Part shown: piece after piece, positions 1 through 7,029 of the stretch
Layout of the letters: each line of letters starts with the position of its first letter
Numbering within the stretch: position 1 is the stretch's first letter
Source of the DNA: Pseudomonadota bacterium
GTDB lineage: Bacteria > Pseudomonadota > Alphaproteobacteria > Rhizobiales > Rhizobiaceae
NCBI GenBank assembly: GCA_023416545.1
Contig: JAEZHO010000299.1
Span: 1 to 11,028 of the forward strand
Direction of reading: 5' to 3'
Length of the DNA stretch: 11,028 nt
Position numbers and translations under genes: made by a program
Notes under the pieces: generated by a model
What the model was told of the DNA's origin: nothing
The model's database searches: none
What the model saw: the letters and a program-made list of their open reading frames with translations, nothing else

Positions 1-2
1 CG

Positions 3-626
3 CCGCGCGAACTCGTCGCCGAGGTGCAGCGCCAGCTCATCCGCCGCGGCCTCTACCAGGGCACCGACGACGGGCTGGTCGGCCCTCAGACGACGGCCGC
101 CATCCTGTTCTTCGAGGAGGCCGAAGGCCTGCGGCAGACCGGCCCGCCGACGCCCGAACTTCTCGCGGCTCTTGGTGCACCCCTGGGTGCCCCGCTCGAT
201 GCCGCCCCCGCGTCGCCGGCACCTTCCGCGCCGGTGGCGATGCCCGTGTCCGCAGGCTCGCCTTCGCGGAACGTCGTCGCCGTCCCGGCCATGCGTCCGC
301 GGGAAGACGTCAGCCCGACGATCGAGGATCCGGTCGCCGCGGCGATCCGCGCGGCCGAAGAGGGGCGCAGCGGCGCCCGCTCCGCGCCGGCCCGTCCGTC
401 CGCCGCCGGCGAACTGGCCACCGCCATTCCCGCATCCGGCGACCTCGTGATCCAGATCCAGCGCGGCCTGTCGAACATCGCCTATACCGACATCGCCGTC
501 GACGGCGTTGCCGGCAGCCAGACGAAGGCGGCCATCCGTCGCTTCGAAAAGCACTACCGGCTTCCCGAGACCGGCGAGCCGAACGAACTGGTGCTGAAGA
601 AGCTGAGATCGATCGGCGCGCTCTGA
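3..626 (+). CDS. Peptidoglycan-binding domain protein (5' end outside window)
   Basis: The open frame enters from the left edge, so the true start and any N-terminal membrane anchor or signal are missing; 207 residues are visible. Two peptidoglycan-binding type 1 (PG_binding_1-like) repeats can be seen. The first is at the left edge (VQRQLIRRGLYQGT, then DGLVGPQTTAAILFFEEAEGL). The second is at the C-terminus (IQRGLSNIAYTDIAVDG, then AGSQTKAAIRRFEKHYRL). They are joined by a long Ala/Pro-rich linker, typical of a flexible periplasmic spacer. The family binds cell-wall peptidoglycan non-catalytically and often targets a partner domain to the wall; no catalytic domain is visible here. The stop is 56 nt before the DUF1491 gene on the same strand, so the two may be co-transcribed. 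An internal ATG at 24 is not preferred, because it would cut into the first repeat. Confidence 0.85.
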   Translation, partial: PRELVAEVQRQLIRRGLYQGTDDGLVGPQTTAAILFFEEAEGLRQTGPPTPELLAALGAPLGAPLDAAPASPAPSAPVAMPVSAGSPSRNVVAVPAMRPREDVSPTIEDPVAAAIRAAEEGRSGARSAPARPSAAGELATAIPASGDLVIQIQRGLSNIAYTDIAVDGVAGSQTKAAIRRFEKHYRLPETGEPNELVLKKLRSIGAL

Positions 627-682
627 CACCTGCCGGGCGGCGGACCACCAGCGCGCTCCCGGCCATTACCCGGGGATAACCC

Positions 683-1030
683 ATGCGTATCCGCTCCGAC
701 ATCTTCGTTTCCGCCCTGATGCGGCGCGTCTTTTCCGCCGGCGGGTTTGCCGCCGTTGAGCACAAGGGGGCCGAGGAGGCAGGCGCCGTCTTCATCCGCC
801 AGCACTTCCGCGACGGCACGGAAACGCTTTACGGTCCGGCACCGCAGAATGTCTTCGAGGATGCCGAGGACGCTTCCGACCGCCGTTTCGAGAAGCGCCT
901 GGACCGGCAGGAGCCCACCCGCGTCTCCGAACTCCTGGAGCGCGAACGGCGCTTCGATGGCGATCTCTGGGTGGTGGAAGTGGAAGTGGACGATATCGAC
1001 GGCCTGCTCGACGTCGTCGATCCGGGCTGA
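683..1030 (+). CDS. DUF1491 family protein
   Basis: This 115-residue protein matches the DUF1491 pattern known from alphaproteobacteria: an N-terminal R-I-R-S-D-I-F-V-S-A-L-M-R-R segment, then GGFAAVEHKGAEEAGAVFI, a middle Gly-Pro-Ala-Pro stretch, and an acidic C-terminus ending WVVEVEVDD. It has no signal peptide or membrane segment, so it is probably a small cytosolic protein. No function is established for the family as far as I know. The ATG start has a GGGGAT stretch about 6 nt upstream that can serve as a ribosome site, and the length fits the family. It follows the peptidoglycan-binding gene on the same strand and converges with the DUF2336 gene after 30 nt, leaving little room for a terminator. 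Family assignment is from recalled sequence character, not from a search. Confidence 0.82.
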   Translation: MRIRSDIFVSALMRRVFSAGGFAAVEHKGAEEAGAVFIRQHFRDGTETLYGPAPQNVFEDAEDASDRRFEKRLDRQEPTRVSELLERERRFDGDLWVVEVEVDDIDGLLDVVDPG

Positions 1031-1060
1031 TCTTTCAGGCCATCGACCCTGCCCGGTCGC

Positions 1061-2014
1061 TTATGCCTGGCGCAGCACCGTCCGCGAGCGCAGCGGGCGG
1101 GGTAACGGGCGGCCTTCCGGCGCGACCTGTCCCGGTTGACCGGCAAGCTCGCTCTCGCGGTTGGCGTAACCATCGGCGCGACGCCAGGCTTCGACGCGGC
1201 GGCCGCATTCGTCGGCGTCCAGGCTGTCCCAGAGAAGCTCGACCCGCGATGTCTCGTTCGCCGGGTCGGCAAGGTGGGGATAGAAGCGCTCGAGCACCCG
1301 CACCGCGTCTGTCCGCTCCATGGCGAGCGCCTTGAGCGTCGTCGCCAGTTGCTGGCCGGAAATGTCGAGAAGGATGCGTTCGGCAAGCCAGCGGCTGCTC
1401 GACAGGCTGTCGGCCAGCACGCTTGCGAACATGCCGCCGTCGCGGCTGCGGGCAAAGCGGACCAGGAGCGCCTCCTGGACCGGGCTCAGGGTCCTGAGCC
1501 CCAGGCGGTCGTCGTGGATGCGGTGGACATGGGCTGCGAGCGCCTTGATGCGCTGGCGCAGTTCCTCCTCGCGCCAGCGGCGTTCGGCTTCATGGGCGGC
1601 CGTGGCGGAAGGCGAGGGGGCCTCCTCCACCTTGGCGTTCTCGCTGGCGCGGGTGGTCGCCGGCTGGTCCTGCCGCAGGCTCACCAGCGCATCGATGACC
1701 CGCGGCGAAAGGTTCTCGCGGCGCACGATCGCACGCGCATGCGCGGCCCCTTGCGTCCTCGCGATCGCGATCAGCGTCTCGTCGTCGAGGCAGGGCGAGG
1801 AGGCGAGGAAGGGCGCGGATGTCGCGATCGGCTGGCTGGCGATGAAGAAGACGACGGTCGGCGGCACGGTGCGGCAGCGCGACAGTGCCGCGACCGCCTG
1901 GCGGCGTGCTTCCGGGCTGGACTGGCTGAAAAGCGGGCCGAACAGTTCGGCGAACTGCCTGAGTTCGCTTCGCGACGGATGTGGCAGGGCCTCGAAGCTC
2001 GTCACCGTGGCCAT
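1061..2014 (-). CDS. DUF2336 domain-containing protein
   Basis: This 317-residue protein is almost entirely helical, with no signal peptide or transmembrane segment. It carries the alphaproteobacterial DUF2336 character: SFEALPHPSRSELRQFAELF at the N-terminus, then EARRQAVAALSRC, a VVFFIASQPIATSAPFL stretch and RAIVRRENLSPRVIDALVSL, which look like successive short helical (HEAT-like) repeats. A low-complexity linker lies at about residues 115-140, followed by a charged coil (EAERRWREEELRQRIKAL). The function of the family is not established. I chose the ATG at 2014 because AGGAAGG lies 11 nt upstream of it. An in-frame ATG at 2038 (8 residues longer) and one at 2176 are possible; the extra residues of the longest form do not look like family sequence. 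It converges with DUF1491 and diverges from the 62-residue gene across a long spacer. Confidence 0.8.
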   Translation of the reverse strand: MATVTSFEALPHPSRSELRQFAELFGPLFSQSSPEARRQAVAALSRCRTVPPTVVFFIASQPIATSAPFLASSPCLDDETLIAIARTQGAAHARAIVRRENLSPRVIDALVSLRQDQPATTRASENAKVEEAPSPSATAAHEAERRWREEELRQRIKALAAHVHRIHDDRLGLRTLSPVQEALLVRFARSRDGGMFASVLADSLSSSRWLAERILLDISGQQLATTLKALAMERTDAVRVLERFYPHLADPANETSRVELLWDSLDADECGRRVEAWRRADGYANRESELAGQPGQVAPEGRPLPRPLRSRTVLRQA

Positions 2015-2561
2015 CAGCACGACATCCTTCCTGCGCATGGCGGAGGGCCTTTCAAGATCTCGAAACTGGTCCGTCACGGCCACACTCACGTTACGCAATA
2101 CACTGTAGCGGCAGAAACTCCGGCGACGCCCGGACGCGGGCACTTGCCCTCGCTCCCGGCAGACCCGGACCGTCATGGTAAACCGAACGGTAACCCGGGA
2201 CGGTTAATGGCAGGTGAATCTGTCCCGCGCCGAGACGTTTCCCCTCAAAATTGATGGTGTGCGCCTTTTGCCACGCCCCCCGTGTTTCGAGACCGCCCAT
2301 GAGGCCCGATGCGCCGAGCGCCGGTTCCGTTAACCTATGGTTTACCCAGAATCGGCTGAATGAACCCGTTTCGCAGCGGGTGGCGGGAAATGATTCTTTT
2401 CGCGGACCTGCCAAAAATTGCTGCGGCTCGTGGTTGAGCGGGGCTGGGTCTGATACCGTACCGGCCAGAAAGGCGCAGTTCCCGGGGGAGGGAGCGGTGT
2501 CTTTCGGGGAAGGGTGAAGCGGGACCGCCTTTCATCCATCTCGAATTGTGAGGAGACGAGC
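2015..2561. promoter_or_regulatory. Long divergent spacer between DUF2336 and the small-protein gene
   Basis: About 547 nt without a convincing gene; short open frames here have no ribosome site or protein-like composition that I can support. It must hold the promoters of both flanking genes. It contains several GGTTTACC/TTAACC-type words: GGTAAACC at 2177, GGTAACC at 2189, GGTTAA at 2202, GTTAACC at 2329 and GGTTTACC at 2339. I could not assign clear -35/-10 elements. The segment 2470-2520 is G-rich and may form part of a structured leader, but I see no riboswitch class that I recognise. Confidence 0.4.
2330..2344. promoter_or_regulatory. Candidate CtrA-type binding site
   Basis: The sequence reads TTAA, seven bases, TTTA. 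This is one base from the CtrA consensus TTAA-N7-TTAA that alphaproteobacteria use for cell-cycle control. It is also partly dyadic (AACC-TAT-GGTT). It lies 218 nt before the small-protein start and 316 nt from the DUF2336 start. A 7-of-8 match arises by chance at modest frequency, though less often in GC-rich DNA, so this remains a candidate. Confidence 0.3.
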
Positions 2562-2750
2562 ATGGCAGAGATAGTGACATTGCAGAATTGGCGCGACCGG
2601 CTGCCCAGGCGTCCTGAGATCCTGATCGGCAAGCGGGATGACCTGGCTTCGGGCCGGCTCCTGCTGTTCACCGGCATCCGCTACGAGCGCCTGGACCAGG
2701 CTCCCGCCGCGCGGACGGCGCCGATCGTCATCGAGCACGGCCAGAGCTGA
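2562..2750 (+). CDS. Small hypothetical protein, 62 residues
   Basis: I do not recognise a characterised family. The ATG is preceded by a clear ribosome site, AGGAGA at 2551-2556, which decides this start over an upstream in-frame ATG at 2514. The product begins MAEIVTLQNWRDRLPRRPEI and continues with a hydrophobic LLLFTGIRYERL core, ending in an acidic/His tail (IVIEHGQS). It has no signal peptide, cysteines or membrane span, so a small soluble basic protein is expected. Codon use resembles the neighbours, with GC-rich third positions, which supports a real gene. It stands alone on the plus strand, with 27 nt to the convergent end of the DUF1254 gene. The DNA shows only a strong ribosome site and a coding-like frame; no function can be given. 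Confidence 0.65.
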   Translation: MAEIVTLQNWRDRLPRRPEILIGKRDDLASGRLLLFTGIRYERLDQAPAARTAPIVIEHGQS

Positions 2751-2777
2751 ACGGCGCGAAGGCCGTCATGTTTGCCG

Positions 2778-3341
2778 TCAGAACTGGTGGCGCGGCCGCC
2801 ATTCGAACGGCGCGCAGACGGCCTGGGACAGGAATGCGGTCGCGGCCGCCTCGAAGCTCTTCTGCGGCACCATCGTCCGCAGCACCATGTATCCGTCGGC
2901 CTGCTGCGTTTCCACCAGGATCGCCTCGCTGATCGCCTCCGGCAGCGCCTTGCGCAACAGCGTCAGCTGCACCGGGGTCGCGAGCACCACGTCGAGGACG
3001 CCTCCCGAGGAGGTCCGGTCGTTGATGCTGAACACCTCGTTTGAGGCGGCGTCGTAGATGCCGAGCGACCAGAACGGCACCTCGCCCCGCGCATAGATCC
3101 GGATCGGCCCCTGCGAGATGTCGTAGGCGCAGACCGACAGTTCCACGAACGGATCGTCCTGCACCAGCCCGGCGCGGTCGCGTATGTCGGGAAGCCGGTG
3201 GAAGCCGTGCCGCAGCCCCTCGGCCAGAACCCGCGTATAGGCATCCTTCTCGCTGAAATAGGGGAGCGAGAGGATGATGATGAAATGCAGGAGTGCGGCG
3301 CCGACAAGGCCCGTGACGATCGCGAGGATAAGCCTAGCCAT
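2778..3341 (-). CDS. DUF1254 domain-containing membrane-anchored protein
   Basis: This 187-residue protein has an N-terminal hydrophobic span at about residues 4-28 (LILAIVTGLVGAALLHFIIILSLPYF), a signal anchor that should place the rest in the periplasm. The core FWSLGIYDAASNEVFSINDR at about residues 90-109 is the recognisable DUF1254 signature in its short rhizobial form; larger DUF1254 proteins elsewhere run well over 400 residues. The biochemical role of the family is not established. Its ATG lies inside the end of the upstream DUF1214 gene: the 8 nt ATGGCTAG contain both this start and the previous stop, so the two are very likely translationally coupled. Tandem DUF1214/DUF1254 genes are a known arrangement, and the two domains are fused in some proteins, which suggests that the products act together in the envelope. 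It is last in a probable operon with the PBP gene. Confidence 0.8.
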   Translation of the reverse strand: MARLILAIVTGLVGAALLHFIIILSLPYFSEKDAYTRVLAEGLRHGFHRLPDIRDRAGLVQDDPFVELSVCAYDISQGPIRIYARGEVPFWSLGIYDAASNEVFSINDRTSSGGVLDVVLATPVQLTLLRKALPEAISEAILVETQQADGYMVLRTMVPQKSFEAAATAFLSQAVCAPFEWRPRHQF

Positions 3342-3921
3342 TGCGGCATCCGGTCTGCTGGATCGACGGCATGGAGAGGTCGATCAGGCCGGAACTGCCG
3401 GCCGCCGGGGTATCGAGAAGTGTCAGTTGCAGCCGCAGCCGCCCGCTTCCGCTGACCGCCAGCCAGTTGCCGGGCTTTGCCCCCGAGGAAACCTCGATGT
3501 CGAAGGAACCGTCCGGGTGGCGCAGGATGGAGCGCGAGTTGAGCGCCACCGGAAGCCCTTCGCCCTCGGCCTTGCGCACCGCCTCCGTCCGCGCGCTGTG
3601 CAGCGTCCAGAGCCTTGTCGGCGGTGTATGGCCGGAAATGCGGTAGGAGCACTCGCCCCTCAGCGCCGCGCCGCTGTCGTCCACGGTCGCGGTGAACTGC
3701 AGCCCCTCGGCGGTTGCATAGAGAAGCGCGCCGGCGCTTGCCCGGTGGGATTTGGCGTAAGGGTCCGCCGCCGCCGTCTGGGCGTTCGGGAAGGCTTCCC
3801 ATGCGCCGAGGCGGATCGCGCCGAAGCCCGCCGTCGCCTCCAGGGCCCGAAGCGTCGACCAGATGCCGCCTCCGAAGGCGATGGCAAGCGCGATGGCGAC
3901 AAGGAATGGCACACGAAACAC
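3334..3921 (-). CDS. DUF1214 domain-containing protein
   Basis: This 195-residue protein has an N-terminal hydrophobic segment at about residues 4-20 (VPFLVAIALAIAFGGGI), acting as a signal anchor or uncleaved signal peptide, followed by a periplasmic domain. The DUF1214 features are YRISGHTPPTRLWTLHSA at about residues 93-110 and NSRSILRHPDGSFDIEVSSG at about residues 128-147, followed by GNWLAVSG. The start is GTG, supported by GAGGA about 10 nt upstream; other in-frame valine codons follow closely, so the start may shift slightly. It is 67 nt downstream of the PBP stop and overlaps the following DUF1254 start by 8 nt. No enzymatic function is known to me for the short rhizobial form. The operon position with a peptidoglycan synthase suggests an envelope role, which is inference only. 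Confidence 0.82.
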   Translation of the reverse strand: MFRVPFLVAIALAIAFGGGIWSTLRALEATAGFGAIRLGAWEAFPNAQTAAADPYAKSHRASAGALLYATAEGLQFTATVDDSGAALRGECSYRISGHTPPTRLWTLHSARTEAVRKAEGEGLPVALNSRSILRHPDGSFDIEVSSGAKPGNWLAVSGSGRLRLQLTLLDTPAAGSSGLIDLSMPSIQQTGCRNG

Positions 3922-3988
3922 GGAAAGGCTGTCCTCAAGGATTGCGGTCGAGGGTTACCACTGATTCCCCGCGAAAGGAACGCCCCGG

Positions 3989-6193
3989 CTAACGTGCCGG
4001 CGCGGCCGCGGGCGTGACGCCCACCGCGCCGGTCACCGTCAGGTCGGCGGCCTTGGCGGTTGTCGGCAGGAGCGGCGCCGCCGTCTTCAGCTGGTCGGCG
4101 ATCCGCCTGAGGACCCGGGTGGATTCTGCCGACATGGAGCGCGGCCGCACCAGCGGCGGAAGCGCCTCCTCGTCCGTCGCCTTGTCGGCCACGACCTCTT
4201 CCTTCTTCTTGTCGGTGGCGGGGAAGGGGTTCTCGATGCCGGGGATCGGCTTCAGCTCTATCCCCTGGTGGGCATAGTCCATCAGCTTCTTGAAGGTCAT
4301 CGCCGGAAGCGAGCCGCCGGTCATGTTGTTCATCGGCGAATAGTCGTCGTTCCCGAACCAGACGGCGGCCGTATAATTGCCGGTGAAGCCGACGAACCAG
4401 GCGTCGCGATAGCTCTGCGAGGTGCCGGTCTTGCCGCCCGTCAGGACCCCGTCGACCGCCGCCCGCCGGGCCGTGCCGTTATAGGGGATGTTGGTGAGGA
4501 TGCGGTTCATCGACGACGTCGCCTGCTCGGAGAGCACGCGGCGCGGCTCCGGCTCGTCGCGGCGGAAGTCGTAGAGCACCTCGCCGCCGTAGCCCATCGC
4601 CTGGGCGATCCCGTGGCGGCGCGATTGCAGCCCGCCCGCCGGCATCACCGCATAGGCCGTCGCCTGGTCGAGCACCGTCACTTCCGACGTGCCGAGCGGA
4701 ATGGTCTTGTCGGTCCTGAGCGGCGTCTCGATGCCCATGTCCTTGGCAAGCTGGGCGATCCGCTCGGTGCCGAGCTCGTCCTTGGCAAGCCGCACCGGCA
4801 CCGTATTGTAGGACTGCGACATCGCCGTCATCAGCGTGACCTTGCCCTTGTAGGAGCGGCCGTAGTTCTGGGGCGACCAGCCGCGCCAGGTGACCGGCGC
4901 GTCGGAGACGACGGATTCAGGCGTAAAACCCTTCTCCATCGCCGCCGCATAGGTATAGAGCTTGAAGGAGGAGCCCGGCTGCCGCAGCGCCCGGGTCGCG
5001 CGGTTGAACTGGCTCTCGCCGTAGTCGCGTCCGCCGACCATGGCCCGCACCGCGCCGCCGTTCTCGATCAGCACCAGCGCCCCCTGCTTGGAGCGGTAGC
5101 TGTCGCCATATTCGCGAAGGCTCGATTCCACCGCGGCTTCTGCGGCCTGCTGCAGGCCCATGTCCAGCGTCGTGCGGACGATGACCGAGCGTTCCTTGAT
5201 CTTGCCGGCCTTGGCCAGCCGCTGGACCTCGTCGAAGCCCCAGTCGAGGAAATAGTCCGGCGCCTTCACCTCGGCGCGGTCGATGACGGTGGCGGGATTG
5301 CGCCTTGCGCCGATCACCTGGCCCTCGCTCATCATCCCGCCCTGGACGAGGTTGGTCAGCACCTCGTTGGCGCGGGCGCGCGCCGCCGGCAGGTTGACAT
5401 GCGGCGCATATTTCGCCGGCGCCTTGAAGAGCCCGGCAAGCATGGCGCTTTCAGCGAGGTTCACCTCGGTGATGTTCTTGCCGAAGTAGAACTGCGCCGC
5501 GGCCGCCGCGCCGAACGTGCCGCCGCCCATGTAGGCGCGGTCGAGATAGTAGGCGAGGATTTCCTTCTTGGAGAGGTTCGCCTCGAGCCAGAGCGCCAGG
5601 AAGGCCTCCTTGATCTTGCGCTCGATCGACCGCTCGTTGGAGAGGAACAGGTTCTTGGCGAGCTGCTGGGTCAGCGTCGAGCCGCCCTGCACCACGCCGC
5701 CCGCCTTGGCGTTCTCGTTCATGGCGCGTGCAAGGCCGAGGAAGTCGATGCCGAAGTGGTCGAAGAAGCGCCGGTCCTCGGTCGCCAGCACCGCCTTGAT
5801 CAGGTGGTCCGGCAGCTCGTCGATCGGCACGGAATCCTCGTGTATGATGCCGCGATGGCCGATCGTATTGCCGTAGCGGTCGAGGAAGGTGACGGCGAAG
5901 TCGCCACGATTGCGCCAATCTTCCTTGGTTTCCTCGAAGGCCGGCATGGCAAGCGCCAGAAGCACGACCGCGCCGGCGGTGCCGAGCGTCATCGCCTCGC
6001 CGGCGACCTCGAAGACGCCCTTCTTCCAGCCGCGGACGCGGAACCTGCGCGAAAATATGGTAATCTCTTCCCATATCTCGCCGAGCCGGAAGCCGAGGTT
6101 CCAGACGGTGGAGTCGATCCAGGAGTCGATGCGCAGCAGCAGGTGGCGCTTCTTGCGCGGCTGCTCGTGGCTCTCTCTTCGATCGTCCTGCAC
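3989..6193 (-). CDS. Class A penicillin-binding protein (PBP1 family, transglycosylase/transpeptidase)
   Basis: This bifunctional peptidoglycan synthase polymerises lipid II glycan strands and cross-links the stem peptides in the periplasm. The 734 residues comprise a basic cytoplasmic N-terminus of about 65 residues, one transmembrane helix at about 68-86, a GT51 glycosyltransferase domain and a transpeptidase domain. GT51 motifs are ATEDRRFFDHFG with catalytic Glu139, GGSTLTQQLAKNLFL at 170-184, and KKEILAYYLDRAYMGG with the second Glu at 211. Transpeptidase motifs are SSFK with Ser408 and Lys411, SYN at 461-463, and KTG at 588-590. All catalytic residues are present. The C-terminal tail after about 650 is charged and Ala/Pro-rich. 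The start is GTG, with a G-rich stretch (GGGGGAT) 7 nt upstream. It heads a probable minus-strand operon with the DUF1214 and DUF1254 genes and diverges from the YcgN-type gene. I do not assign a specific paralogue name. Confidence 0.95.
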   Translation of the reverse strand: MQDDRRESHEQPRKKRHLLLRIDSWIDSTVWNLGFRLGEIWEEITIFSRRFRVRGWKKGVFEVAGEAMTLGTAGAVVLLALAMPAFEETKEDWRNRGDFAVTFLDRYGNTIGHRGIIHEDSVPIDELPDHLIKAVLATEDRRFFDHFGIDFLGLARAMNENAKAGGVVQGGSTLTQQLAKNLFLSNERSIERKIKEAFLALWLEANLSKKEILAYYLDRAYMGGGTFGAAAAAQFYFGKNITEVNLAESAMLAGLFKAPAKYAPHVNLPAARARANEVLTNLVQGGMMSEGQVIGARRNPATVIDRAEVKAPDYFLDWGFDEVQRLAKAGKIKERSVIVRTTLDMGLQQAAEAAVESSLREYGDSYRSKQGALVLIENGGAVRAMVGGRDYGESQFNRATRALRQPGSSFKLYTYAAAMEKGFTPESVVSDAPVTWRGWSPQNYGRSYKGKVTLMTAMSQSYNTVPVRLAKDELGTERIAQLAKDMGIETPLRTDKTIPLGTSEVTVLDQATAYAVMPAGGLQSRRHGIAQAMGYGGEVLYDFRRDEPEPRRVLSEQATSSMNRILTNIPYNGTARRAAVDGVLTGGKTGTSQSYRDAWFVGFTGNYTAAVWFGNDDYSPMNNMTGGSLPAMTFKKLMDYAHQGIELKPIPGIENPFPATDKKKEEVVADKATDEEALPPLVRPRSMSAESTRVLRRIADQLKTAAPLLPTTAKAADLTVTGAVGVTPAAAPAR

Positions 6194-6268
6194 CCGTGTA
6201 TCCCCCGATGGTCATGCCCGCGTGCTTGACCTCGCCATCACGAGCGGCCAGAGCATCGGGCATGTATG

Positions 6269-6284
6269 ATCAGCATTAGCTGAT
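6269..6284. repeat. Inverted repeat, 6-bp arms, 4-nt spacer
   Basis: The arms are ATCAGC and GCTGAT around ATTA, a perfect dyad in the AT-rich part of the divergent PBP/YcgN spacer. The size suits a helix-turn-helix dimer operator. No regulator is identified. The dyad centres lie 29 nt apart from the second repeat, which starts 12 nt after this one ends. Confidence 0.45.
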
Positions 6285-6296
6285 GAAAATTTGAAA

Positions 6297-6314
6297 TGCG
6301 ATGACAGAATCGCA
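6297..6314. repeat. Inverted repeat, 6-bp arms, 6-nt spacer
   Basis: The arms are TGCGAT and ATCGCA around GACAGA, a perfect dyad just after the TTGAAA at 6291. If that hexamer is the -35 of the YcgN-family gene, a protein bound here would overlap the promoter spacer and repress it. The arm sequence differs from the first repeat, so the two would probably bind different factors. Confidence 0.45.
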
Positions 6315-6363
6315 ACATGCAAAAGCGGCGACCGCCAAATCGGTTCCCGGCACGGATAAGTGA

Positions 6364-6828
6364 ATGAACGAACTGCCCTTCTGGAAGACGAAATCACTGG
6401 AGGAAATGGACCAGCGCGAATGGGAAAGCCTTTGCGACGGCTGCGGGCTTTGCTGTCTGAACAAGCTGGAGGACTGGGAGACCGGCGAGGTCGTCTTCAC
6501 CTCCGTCCGCTGTCGGCTGATGGACGGCACGAGCTGCCGGTGCACCGATTACGAGAACCGCCAGGCGACCGTGCCGGAATGCATCCAGCTGACGCCCGCC
6601 GCTGTCGACGAGATCGTCTGGCTGCCGCCGACCTGCGGCTACCGGCTGGTCCGCGAGGGCCATGATCTCTACTGGTGGCACCCGCTGGTCTCCGGAGACC
6701 CGGAAACCGTCCACCAGGCCGGCATCTCCGCCCGCGGCCACGAGACCGTCAGCGAGACCGAGGTGCCCGTCGAGGACTTCGAGGACTACGTCGTCGACTG
6801 GCCGTGGAAAGTGGGCGAGACGGCGTGA
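6364..6828 (+). CDS. YcgN family cysteine-cluster protein (UPF0260)
   Basis: This 154-residue cytosolic protein is recognised by its cysteine pattern: CDGCGLCC at 24-31, Cys50, SCRC at 57-60, ECIQL around Cys73, and TCGYRL around Cys91. The YWWHPLVSGD stretch at about 103-112 is also highly typical of the YcgN/UPF0260 group. Nine cysteines, with a CxxCxxCC start, suggest metal or iron-sulfur binding; the family belongs to the broader Cys-cluster (zinc/iron-chelating) superfamily. A precise function is not established. The ATG at 6364 has only a weak upstream ribosome site (GGATAAG), but the family N-terminus (FW, then the LEEM/EW pattern) fits this start. It diverges from the PBP gene and is followed by the copper module on the same strand after about 200 nt. 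Whether the metal-related character of both is meaningful is unclear. Confidence 0.9.
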   Translation: MNELPFWKTKSLEEMDQREWESLCDGCGLCCLNKLEDWETGEVVFTSVRCRLMDGTSCRCTDYENRQATVPECIQLTPAAVDEIVWLPPTCGYRLVREGHDLYWWHPLVSGDPETVHQAGISARGHETVSETEVPVEDFEDYVVDWPWKVGETA

Positions 6829-6955
6829 GCCCCAACCGGTTCGTCGGCCGGCCGCATCGCTGACGTCGCAGTACGCATTCTCGCGGCATCCTAATCGATT
6901 GTCCCGCCTCGAATGGGGCCGAAACGCCTCGCCGCTGGTTCTGGCATCTAAGGCC

Positions 6956-6974
6956 ACCCCCATGAATCGGGGGT
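6956..6974 (+). terminator. Possible hairpin between the YcgN gene and the copA promoter
   Basis: The arms are ACCCCC and GGGGGT around a 7-nt loop, ending directly before the copA -35 hexamer at 6976. It could stop read-through from the YcgN-family gene, but no T-run follows, so it is not a textbook intrinsic terminator. Confidence 0.3.
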
Positions 6975-6975
6975 C

Positions 6976-7010
6976 TTGACCTTCCCACGATGGGAAGGTG
7001 CACCTATATG
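6976..7010 (+). promoter_or_regulatory. CueR-dependent copA promoter and operator
   Basis: A -35 hexamer TTGACC (6976-6981) overlaps a perfect dyad at 6979-6999, with arms ACCTTCCCA and TGGGAAGGT around the triplet CGA. This matches the known CueR operator pattern ACCTTCC-N7-GGAAGGT. MerR-type activators act on promoters with an over-long 19-bp spacer by twisting the DNA when the metal is bound. Nineteen bases after TTGACC the -10 region falls at about 7001-7010 (CACCTATATG); the hexamer itself is not well defined. It lies 20-50 nt before the copA ATG. Confidence 0.92.
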
Positions 7011-7029
7011 CGGAACAGAGGATTTCGCC

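Larger units (their letters stand above)
6194..6363. promoter_or_regulatory. Divergent control region, PBP gene versus YcgN-family gene
   Basis: These 170 nt are more AT-rich than the surroundings in 6265-6300, as expected for promoters. The region carries two perfect inverted repeats, listed separately. A TTGAAA at 6291-6296 could be a plus-strand -35, but the bases 17 nt further on (AACATG) are a poor -10. I cannot assign start sites for either gene with confidence. Confidence 0.45.

Noticed and set aside
1031..1060. Terminator between DUF1491 and DUF2336
   Set aside because: Only 30 nt with no clear stem and no T-run.
1136..2254. A 372-codon plus-strand frame opposite the DUF2336 gene
   Set aside because: It has no family resemblance, and the minus-strand reading has DUF2336 features and a ribosome site.
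4268..6229. A 653-codon open frame on the plus strand opposite the PBP gene
   Set aside because: The translation is Arg/Val/His-rich without recognisable motifs, while the minus strand carries every PBP catalytic motif in order. It is a codon-bias shadow.
6976..7029. Extension of CopA by 18 residues upstream of 7030
   Set aside because: The upstream codons lie over the CueR operator and promoter, so they cannot be in the main transcript. The ATG at 7030 has a good ribosome site.
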